Below are positions 5,120-10,097 of a stretch of DNA of 10,097 bases, one piece after another. The notes under the pieces were generated by a model. The model made no database searches. It was not told the origin of the DNA and saw nothing but the letters and a program-made list of their open reading frames with translations. The stretch comes from Bradyrhizobium sp. (GTDB taxonomy: Bacteria > Pseudomonadota > Alphaproteobacteria > Rhizobiales > Xanthobacteraceae). The number at the start of each line of letters is the position of its first letter. Positions within the stretch are counted from its first letter, which is position 1. A program made the position numbers and the translations under genes. The DNA lies in the NCBI GenBank assembly GCA_013695565.1, contig JACDAG010000742.1, positions 1 through 10,097 of the forward strand, read 5' to 3'.

Positions 5120-6421
5120 TCAGACATGCTCGTAGACCGTCCGTCCGCCCACGATCGTCCGCACCACTCGGCCCGAGAACCGCGCTTCGTCGAACGGCGT
5201 ATTTTTGCATTGTGATTTGAGATCGTCGCGGTCGAGCACCCAGGGCGTATCGGCGTCGATCACGACGACGTCGGCTGCGGAACCCGCGCGGAGCGATCCG
5301 CCGGGCAGGCCGAGCAGTTCCGCCGGGCGCGTCGACAGCGCGCGGATCAGCGTCTTGAAGTCCATCTCGCCATTATGGATCAGCCGCAAGCCCGCCGGCA
5401 GCATGGTCTGCAGCCCGACCGCGCCTGCGGCGGCTTCGGCGAATGGCAACCGCTTCACCTCGACGTCCTGCGGATTGTGATCGGACATCACGACGTCGAT
5501 CAGGCCGGAAGCCACGGCTGCGACCAGCGCCAGACGGTCGTCCTCGGTGCGCAGCGGCGGCGACAGTTTCAGGAAGGTCCGGTAGGGGCCGATGTCGTTT
5601 TCGTTCAGCGTGACATGGTTGATCGAAACCGATGCCGAAACCGCAAGTCCGGCGTCACGTGCACGCTTGAGGATTTCCAGCGACTCGATGCAGCTCAGCG
5701 AGGCCGCGTGATAGCGCCCACCGGTCAGCGCGACGAGGCGGATGTCGCGTTCCAGCATGACCGCTTCGGCGGCATTGGGGATGCCGACCAGGCCGAGCCG
5801 TGCGGCGAACTCGCCCTCGTTCATCACACCTTCGCCGACCAGATCAGGGTCCTCGGTGTGGTGCACGATCAGCGCGTCGAAATCGCGCGCGTAGGTCAGC
5901 GCGCGCCGCATCACCTGCGCATTGGTGACGCTGCGGGCGCAATCGGTGAAGGCGACGGCGCCGGCGGCCTTCAACAGGCCGATCTCGGTCATTTCCTCGC
6001 CGCGCATGCCTTTCGTGAGTGCCGCCATCGGGTGGATGTTGACGATTGCGGTATCGCGCGCCCGGCGCAGCACGAAGTCGACGGTGGCCGAATTGTCGAT
6101 GACCGGCGACGTATCCGGCTGGCAGATGATGGTGGTGATGCCGCCGGCGGCGGCCGCCTGGCTGGCGGAGGCAAAGGTTTCGCGGTGGCTGGCGCCGGGC
6201 TCGCCGACAAAGGCGCGCATGTCGATCAGCCCGGGCGCCACGATCTTGCCGGCGCAATTGATGATGTCGGTGCCTTCGGGGACGCCGGCAGCACCAATGC
6301 CGCGCTTGGAGTCGCGGATCACGCCATCGGCGATCAGGACGTCACCGGGGCCGTCGAAGTCGCGCGAAGGGTCGACGACGCGGGCGTTGGCGAGCAGGAT
6401 GGGGCGGCGATCGGTCAGCAT
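5120..6421 (-). CDS. pyrX: Dihydroorotase homologue PyrC'/PyrX, probably catalytically inactive ATCase subunit
   Basis: 433 aa, a full-length amidohydrolase of the class I dihydroorotase group (often labelled pyrC). Its position right after pyrB (stop TGA 6425-6423, start ATG 6421, one base between) matches the pyrB-pyrC' pairs of Pseudomonas. There an inactive dihydroorotase-like chain is needed to assemble aspartate transcarbamoylase. Key residues are missing: the metal-binding HxH of PGLIDMHVHLREPG reads PGLIDMRAFVGEPG (His69 to Arg, His71 to Phe, substrate Arg73 to Gly). The later HxxH reads HAAS (His to Ser241), and DHAPH reads DHNPQ. His188 and Asp314 remain. The fold motifs elsewhere (SPPLRTEDDR; the RAGSAADVVVID end) are normal, so this is not a decaying gene. 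Hence a structural role is inferred, and a working dihydroorotase should be encoded elsewhere. Confidence 0.92.
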   Translation of the reverse strand: MLTDRRPILLANARVVDPSRDFDGPGDVLIADGVIRDSKRGIGAAGVPEGTDIINCAGKIVAPGLIDMRAFVGEPGASHRETFASASQAAAAGGITTIICQPDTSPVIDNSATVDFVLRRARDTAIVNIHPMAALTKGMRGEEMTEIGLLKAAGAVAFTDCARSVTNAQVMRRALTYARDFDALIVHHTEDPDLVGEGVMNEGEFAARLGLVGIPNAAEAVMLERDIRLVALTGGRYHAASLSCIESLEILKRARDAGLAVSASVSINHVTLNENDIGPYRTFLKLSPPLRTEDDRLALVAAVASGLIDVVMSDHNPQDVEVKRLPFAEAAAGAVGLQTMLPAGLRLIHNGEMDFKTLIRALSTRPAELLGLPGGSLRAGSAADVVVIDADTPWVLDRDDLKSQCKNTPFDEARFSGRVVRTIVGGRTVYEHV

Positions 6422-6422
6422 G

Positions 6423-7376
6423 TCAGGCGTTCGGCAGGTTGCGGGCGAGTGCTTCCAGCACCGCCATCCGCACCGCCACTCCCATTTCCACCTGTTCGCG
6501 GATCAGCGATTGCGCGCCATCCGCCACGAATGAGTCGATTTCGACGCCGCGGTTCATCGGACCGGGATGCATCACTAGCGCGTCGGGTTTGGCGTAAGCG
6601 AGCTTCTTCTGGTCGAGGCCGAAATAATGAAAATATTCTCCGGTCGACGGCACGAAGGATCCGTTCATGCGCTCGCGCTGCAGCCGCAGCATCATGACGA
6701 TGTCAGCGCCGTTGAGGCCCTCGCGCATGTCGCGTGCGACCTCGACACCCATCCGCTCGATGCCGCGCGGCAAGAGCGTGGAGGGGGCTACCACGCGGAC
6801 GCGGGCGCCCATGGTGTTGAGCAGCAGGATGTTGGAGCGTGCGACGCGGGAATGCATCACGTCGCCGCAGATTGCGATCACGAGGCCTTCCAGCCGGCCC
6901 TTGTTGCGGCGGATCGTCAGCGCATCCAACAGCGCCTGGGTCGGATGCTCGTGGGCGCCGTCGCCGGCATTGATCACCGAACCGTCAACCTTGCGCGCCA
7001 AAAGTTCCACCGCGCCGGAAGCGTGGTGGCGCACCACCAGGATATCCGGGTGCATGGCGTTGAGGGTCACGGCGGTGTCCATCAGCGTCTCGCCCTTGCG
7101 GATCGAGGACGAGGACACCGACATGTTCATGACGTCGGCGCCAAGCCGCTTACCGGCGAGCTCGAACGAGGACTGGGTCCGGGTCGAGGCCTCGAAGAAC
7201 AGGTTGACCTGGGTGCGACCGCGCAAAGATGTGCGCTTTTTGTCGACCTGGCGGTTGAGCTCGACATATTCCTCGGAAAGGTCGAGCAGGCCGGTAATAT
7301 CGGCGGCGGAAAGCCCCTCGATTCCCAGCAGATGCCGGTGACCGAGGACGAAGGTCGATTTCGATGCAGGGGTCAT
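6423..7376 (-). CDS. pyrB: Aspartate carbamoyltransferase catalytic subunit
   Basis: 317 aa, normal for the catalytic chain. The enzyme condenses carbamoyl phosphate with L-aspartate, the committed step of pyrimidine synthesis, in the cytoplasm. Visible signature elements: the carbamoyl-phosphate loop FFEASTRTQSSFE (60-72) with STRT at 64-67, the mobile-loop Lys in KGET (94-97), RHHASG (116-121), HEHPTQALLDA (142-152), and MHPGPMNRG near the C-terminus. The frame continues upstream to 7532, but residues before MTPASKSTF look non-coding, and MTP(A)SKSTFVLGHRHLLGIEGL is the N-terminus I know from relatives, so ATG 7376 is chosen. There is no Shine-Dalgarno before it. A candidate promoter predicts an almost leaderless mRNA. 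It is followed after one base by pyrC'. Confidence 0.96.
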   Translation of the reverse strand: MTPASKSTFVLGHRHLLGIEGLSAADITGLLDLSEEYVELNRQVDKKRTSLRGRTQVNLFFEASTRTQSSFELAGKRLGADVMNMSVSSSSIRKGETLMDTAVTLNAMHPDILVVRHHASGAVELLARKVDGSVINAGDGAHEHPTQALLDALTIRRNKGRLEGLVIAICGDVMHSRVARSNILLLNTMGARVRVVAPSTLLPRGIERMGVEVARDMREGLNGADIVMMLRLQRERMNGSFVPSTGEYFHYFGLDQKKLAYAKPDALVMHPGPMNRGVEIDSFVADGAQSLIREQVEMGVAVRMAVLEALARNLPNA

Positions 7377-7386
7377 TAAAACGAGA

Positions 7387-7415
7387 GCTATAGGCAGACT
7401 TCCCATGCGGGGCAA
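7387..7415 (-). promoter_or_regulatory. Candidate pyrB promoter giving a near-leaderless mRNA
   Basis: On the minus strand, TTGCCC (7415-7410), a 17-bp spacer and TATAGC (7392-7387), each four of six to consensus. The start site would be near 7380, only 3-5 nt before the pyrB ATG at 7376, which agrees with the absence of a ribosome-binding site. Prediction only. Confidence 0.35.
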
Positions 7416-7478
7416 GTGCGAATAGGGGGCTTGCGAGTTATCCCCCGATCTGTCGCCGCGCAGGGTAATGGAGGGGGC

Positions 7479-7501
7479 CGCAATTGCGCCGCGTTCGGCG
7501 C
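7479..7501 (+). promoter_or_regulatory. Overlapping palindrome and hairpin in the dipeptidase leader
   Basis: CGCAATTGCG (7479-7488) is a perfect 10-bp palindrome. It overlaps a 6-bp GC stem with tetraloop, GCGCCG-CGTT-CGGCGC (7486-7501), which ends 2 nt before the ribosome-binding site GGGGAAGG (7504-7511) of the downstream gene. The palindrome could be a protein-binding site, and the hairpin could affect ribosome access. The rest of the 141-bp gap between pyrB and this gene shows only a 5-bp G5/C5 repeat (7425-7429, 7442-7446). Confidence 0.3.
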
Positions 7502-7517
7502 GCGGGGAAGGCGTCAA

Positions 7518-8285
7518 ATGCAGAAATGGCACGTTATTTTAGCGATCGGATTAACCGTTCTTGGCCTGTCCGGCCCGCAGACGGCGGACGCGCAGGCCCT
7601 GCCGGGCGGGTTTGTGTACCTGCGCGATATCGAACCCGGCATCATCCAGGACATGCGCTATGCCACGTCGAACAACTTTGTCGGCAAGCCGTTGCGGGGT
7701 TATGACGCCGCCGAATGCGTCGTGAAGCGCGAGGTCGCCCTGGCGCTGAAGAACATCCAGCAGGAACTCACCAGGCAAAAGCTCTCCCTGAAAATGTTCG
7801 ACTGTTACCGGCCGGAGCGCGCGGTTGCCGACATGGTGGCGTGGTCGCGGAATGGCAAGGAGACGCCGGCCGAGCGGCGTTTCAACCCGGCTCTTCGCAA
7901 GGCCGACCTGTTCCGGCTGGGCTATATCGCGACGCGCTCCGGCCATTCGACGGGCTCAGCGCTCGATCTGTCCCTGGTCGATCTGACCGCCGACAATTCC
8001 GCGAAGTTCGATGCCGGCAAGACCTACGCCGACTGCACCGCTCCCGTAGAAGCGCGTGCGCCGGAAGGCAGCGTCGATATGGGCACCGGTTATGATTGCT
8101 CGGACGTTAAATCGCATACCGCCGCCGCCTCGATCACGCCGGTACAGCGCACGTGGCGGAATGTGCTCGTCGCCGCGATGACCCGGCAAGGCTTTGTGAA
8201 CTATTCGAAAGAGTGGTGGCATTTTTCGCTGCCGGGCGCGGGCCGGCAAGCCTATGATTTTCCGATCGCGTCGCGACGGAACTGA
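7518..8285 (+). CDS. Exported D-alanyl-D-alanine dipeptidase (peptidase M15D, VanX/DdpX-like)
   Basis: 255 aa from ATG 7518, which has GGGGAAGG six nt upstream; an earlier GTG at 7416 would add a non-conserved tail before the signal peptide. Residues 1-25 form a signal peptide (MQKWHVILAIGLTVLGLSG, cleavage probably after ADA or AQA), so it acts in the periplasm. The VanX-type zinc-peptidase pattern is complete: DCYRPERA (95-102) with Arg98, SGHSTGSALD (141-150) with ligands His143 and Asp150, VDMG (186-189), and EWWHF (232-236) with catalytic Glu232 and ligand His235. It should cleave D-Ala-D-Ala, for example in peptidoglycan turnover; a vancomycin-resistance role is not implied, since no vanHA-like genes are near. 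Four cysteines (67, 96, 173, 194) suggest disulfides. It is longer than typical VanX (about 200 aa), owing to the signal and an insert near 165-185. Probably cotranscribed with the next gene (32-bp gap). Confidence 0.9.
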   Translation: MQKWHVILAIGLTVLGLSGPQTADAQALPGGFVYLRDIEPGIIQDMRYATSNNFVGKPLRGYDAAECVVKREVALALKNIQQELTRQKLSLKMFDCYRPERAVADMVAWSRNGKETPAERRFNPALRKADLFRLGYIATRSGHSTGSALDLSLVDLTADNSAKFDAGKTYADCTAPVEARAPEGSVDMGTGYDCSDVKSHTAAASITPVQRTWRNVLVAAMTRQGFVNYSKEWWHFSLPGAGRQAYDFPIASRRN

Positions 8286-8317
8286 TTCCCGAAGCGGGCT
8301 GCCCTGAAAGTCAGTTG

Positions 8318-9091
8318 ATGGATTCCCTCAATCCCGAAAGTCCGCCCCCACTCGAAGCCACCGTTGGGCGGCAGCCCCGGATATGGAAGTTCTGGGGCAC
8401 GGCGCTTTGGGGGCTGTTCATTTTCGCCGGCATGTTTGTCGGCCAGGCCGCTGTCATCGGCTACTTCGTGTTGCGGCAGGAAGGTCCGATGGATCTCGCC
8501 GCGGCGATCCATGTCGTCGGCGCCGGGCTTACGATCTCGCTGTCTGTCATCATGGGATTGCCCGCGGTGATGCTCGCGGCCTGGGTCGCAACCCGCTTCT
8601 CGCGCACGCCGTTCGTCGATTATCTCGCGCTGCGCTGGACCTCGTGGCAGAATTTTCTGATCGGTGCGGTCTCGCTGGCGGTGCTGGTCGGCGGCTGGGA
8701 CCTGCTGTCGCGCGCGCTTGGGCGCGAGGTGACGCCGGGGTTCATGGGCGACGTGCTGAAGTCGGCGCAGGCCAGTGGCGCGCTGTGGCTGCTGGTGATT
8801 GCGTTCTGCGTCGCTGCGCCGGTCTCCGAGGAAATCATGGCGCGCGGCTTTCTCTATCGCGGCTGGTCGGAATCCTTCCTGAAGGTGCCCGGCGCCATCT
8901 TCCTCTCTTCGCTGGCGTGGACTTCTCTTCACCTGCAATATGACTGGTTCTTCTTCGGCGAAGTATTCAGCATCGGTCTTCTGCTCGGTTATCTCCGCTA
9001 CCGCAGCAATTCGACGTGGCTCACGATTGTGATCCACGGTCTCAACAACACGGCGGCGACGATTCAGACGTTCTGGCTGGCGGGCAATTAG
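8318..9091 (+). CDS. CPBP-family intramembrane glutamic endopeptidase (CAAX protease/Abi type)
   Basis: 257 aa. A polytopic membrane protein with hydrophobic segments at about 24-52, 62-92, 112-130, 155-170, 191-206, 213-226 and 233-252. The three CPBP motifs are present: EEIMAR (171-176; Glu171, Glu172, Arg176), His205 in SLAWTSLH, and HGLNN (240-244; His240, Asn244). Family members cleave peptides or prenylated CAAX ends in the membrane; in bacteria roles range from bacteriocin self-immunity and peptide maturation to unknown housekeeping, and no prenyl or bacteriocin gene is near. The ATG at 8318 is used (a TTG precedes it in frame); the ribosome-binding site is weak (GAAAG). Its stop TAG overlaps the stop of the convergent permease gene by four bases. 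Confidence 0.88.
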   Translation: MDSLNPESPPPLEATVGRQPRIWKFWGTALWGLFIFAGMFVGQAAVIGYFVLRQEGPMDLAAAIHVVGAGLTISLSVIMGLPAVMLAAWVATRFSRTPFVDYLALRWTSWQNFLIGAVSLAVLVGGWDLLSRALGREVTPGFMGDVLKSAQASGALWLLVIAFCVAAPVSEEIMARGFLYRGWSESFLKVPGAIFLSSLAWTSLHLQYDWFFFGEVFSIGLLLGYLRYRSNSTWLTIVIHGLNNTAATIQTFWLAGN

Positions 9092-10017
9092 AACATCGCG
9101 GCCAGCGCAATCGCAACCGGCATCGTGATCGCCGCCAAAATGGTTTGCAGCGTGATGATCTGCGCCAGCAGCGGCGCGTCGCCACCCATCTGCCGGGCCA
9201 GCACATAGGCGCTCGACGACGCCGGCACCGCAGCACACGCTGTCACGATCGCCAGATTCGAGCCTGACAGCCCGAACCACAGCGCCAGCGCGACAGCGAT
9301 CACCGGCATCAGAACGAGCTTGAGAAACACCGCGACCGATGCCGCAAGGCTCGGGCGGAACAGGCCTTCGAGATGCAGGCCGGCGCCGATCACGAGCAGG
9401 CCGATGGCCAGCGAGGAGCGGCCGAGCGCGTCGGCGACTTCATGCCAGAGTTTGGGCAGCTGGATGTGGGTGACGTTGAGCGCGAGCCCGATCACGCAGG
9501 CCCAGATCAGGGGGTTGCGCACCACCGTCATGACGATGGATCCGACCGAGCGCTTCTCGGTCGAGGCATAGTGCGCGAGCACGCTGACGCTGAACACATT
9601 GACCAGCGGGATGATGGCGACCATTGCTACCGAAGCCAGCGCCAGCCCGACATCGCCGAACAGATTGCCGGAGACGGCCAGCGCCACGTAGGTTTGCCAG
9701 CGGATCGCGCCCTGGAACACTGAGGTGAAGGCCGGCCCATCGACCGCGCCGCGGGCGAGCAGGGGTCGCAGGGCGAGGCACAACAGCGACATCAGCAGTG
9801 CGGCCACCAGCAGCGCACCGCCGACACCGGCGACCGGGACCTTGGAAAGATCGGCTTTCACCTGCGTCTGGATCAAGAACAGCGGAAACAGCACATAGTA
9901 GGTCAGCCGCTCCAGCCCGTGCCACTGCGTCTCCAGCCGCATCAGTGTGCGTTTCAGGATGAAGCCGAGCACGATCAGCAAGAATACCGGCAGTAGCGCC
10001 GCGACCACCACGGCCAT
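9088..10017 (-). CDS. AEC-family transporter (auxin efflux carrier-like permease)
   Basis: 309 aa, the normal size for bacterial AEC permeases, with about ten hydrophobic helices starting with AALLPVFLLIVLGFILKR. The conserved C-terminal element PASSSAYVLARQMGGD (265-280), followed by the last two helices, and the FQGAIRWQTYVALA segment in the middle are typical. Family members export or import small carboxylates and related compounds; many are called malate or malonate transporters, but the substrate cannot be read from the sequence. ATG 10017 begins 2 nt after the ruvX stop (TGA GC ATG), so it is almost certainly cotranscribed and probably translationally coupled with ruvX. The TAA stop (9090-9088) overlaps the convergent CPBP stop, and no terminator separates them. 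Confidence 0.9.
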   Translation of the reverse strand: MAVVVAALLPVFLLIVLGFILKRTLMRLETQWHGLERLTYYVLFPLFLIQTQVKADLSKVPVAGVGGALLVAALLMSLLCLALRPLLARGAVDGPAFTSVFQGAIRWQTYVALAVSGNLFGDVGLALASVAMVAIIPLVNVFSVSVLAHYASTEKRSVGSIVMTVVRNPLIWACVIGLALNVTHIQLPKLWHEVADALGRSSLAIGLLVIGAGLHLEGLFRPSLAASVAVFLKLVLMPVIAVALALWFGLSGSNLAIVTACAAVPASSSAYVLARQMGGDAPLLAQIITLQTILAAITMPVAIALAAMF

Positions 10018-10019
10018 GC

Positions 10020-10097
10020 TCAGCGCTCTCCGCGCAGCTTTGCGAGCCGGTCCAGTGCGCCCTGCAGGATGAAGATCGCGGCATGCTCGTCGATCAC
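10020..10097 (-). CDS. ruvX: Holliday junction resolvase-like protein RuvX/YqgF (C-terminal 25 residues)
   Basis: Only the last 25 codons are inside the window, reading VIDEHAAIFILQGALDRL then AKLRGER and TGA. This matches the conserved RNase-H-like C-terminal motif of YqgF/RuvX, (V)DExAAxxILQ, including the last acidic catalytic residue (Asp in IDE). The protein is a cytoplasmic nuclease linked to Holliday-junction resolution and 16S rRNA 5'-end processing. The remainder lies beyond the right edge. Its stop is followed after two bases by the AEC permease start. Confidence 0.8.
   Translation of the reverse strand: MIDEHAAIFILQGALDRLAKLRGER

Noticed and set aside
5375..6697. 440-codon plus-strand frame across pyrC' and the pyrB end
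   Set aside because: It is antisense to two clear genes, with composition of a shadow frame (rich in Arg, Ala, Gly, Asp, His) and no recognisable domain.
7377..7532. 52-codon N-terminal extension of pyrB
   Set aside because: The added residues are unlike any ATCase N-terminus and run into the divergent gene's leader. The known N-terminus begins at 7376.
7518..8285. Vancomycin-resistance (vanX) gene
   Set aside because: The catalytic pattern is VanX-like, but the protein is exported and no D-Ala-D-Lac ligase or VanH-like gene is nearby; housekeeping or turnover function is more likely.
8318..9091. Phage-abortive-infection or bacteriocin-immunity function from the 'Abi' family name
   Set aside because: There are no bacteriocin, phage or defence genes around it; the family name alone does not support a defence role.
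8252..9280. 342-codon minus-strand frame opposite the CPBP protease
   Set aside because: It is antisense to a gene with intact CPBP motifs; the product is a low-complexity Arg/Ala/Glu-rich sequence.

Overview
The window is high-GC DNA with tightly packed genes and mostly G/C third codon positions. It reads as chromosome from an alphaproteobacterium of the Bradyrhizobium/Rhodopseudomonas group. The main reasons are the very familiar PyrB and DprA sequences, the pyrB-pyrC'-plsY-dprA neighbourhood, and an amidase whose catalytic residues fall at the numbers I recall for Bradyrhizobium malonamidase E2. Species assignment is inference, since no database was available.

Layout. 1-1708 is a small redox block: the C-terminal part of a short-chain dehydrogenase (+), an FMN-dependent azoreductase (azoR, -) and a divergent HxlR/DUF24 regulator (+). 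A strong hairpin separates the dehydrogenase from azoR. 1779-4877 holds dprA (-), a malonamidase-like amidase (+, divergent from dprA) and plsY (-, convergent with the amidase). 4979-5086 is an easily missed 35-codon membrane-peptide gene (+) between plsY and the pyrimidine genes. 5120-7376 is the pyrB-pyrC' pair (-), separated by one base. 7518-9091 is a secreted VanX-like D-Ala-D-Ala dipeptidase followed by a CPBP (CAAX-type) membrane protease (both +). 9088-10097 is an AEC-family permease (-) immediately behind the 3' end of ruvX (-).

Functionally, pyrB and pyrC' make aspartate transcarbamoylase. The dihydroorotase-like subunit has lost three metal-ligand histidines and is probably structural only. 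PlsY acylates glycerol-3-phosphate in phospholipid synthesis, DprA loads RecA on incoming ssDNA, and RuvX is a Holliday-junction resolvase/rRNA-processing nuclease. AzoR with its HxlR neighbour resembles quinone- or thiol-stress sensing pairs: the sensor cysteine lies 14 residues before the conserved Trp, as I recall for YodB.

No mobile element, CRISPR array, tRNA or rRNA was seen, and no clearly new multigene system. The most interesting points are a 19-bp tandem duplication at the 5' end of hxlR that appears to have shifted its reading frame away from an upstream ATG, the degenerate dihydroorotase, and the 35-aa membrane peptide.
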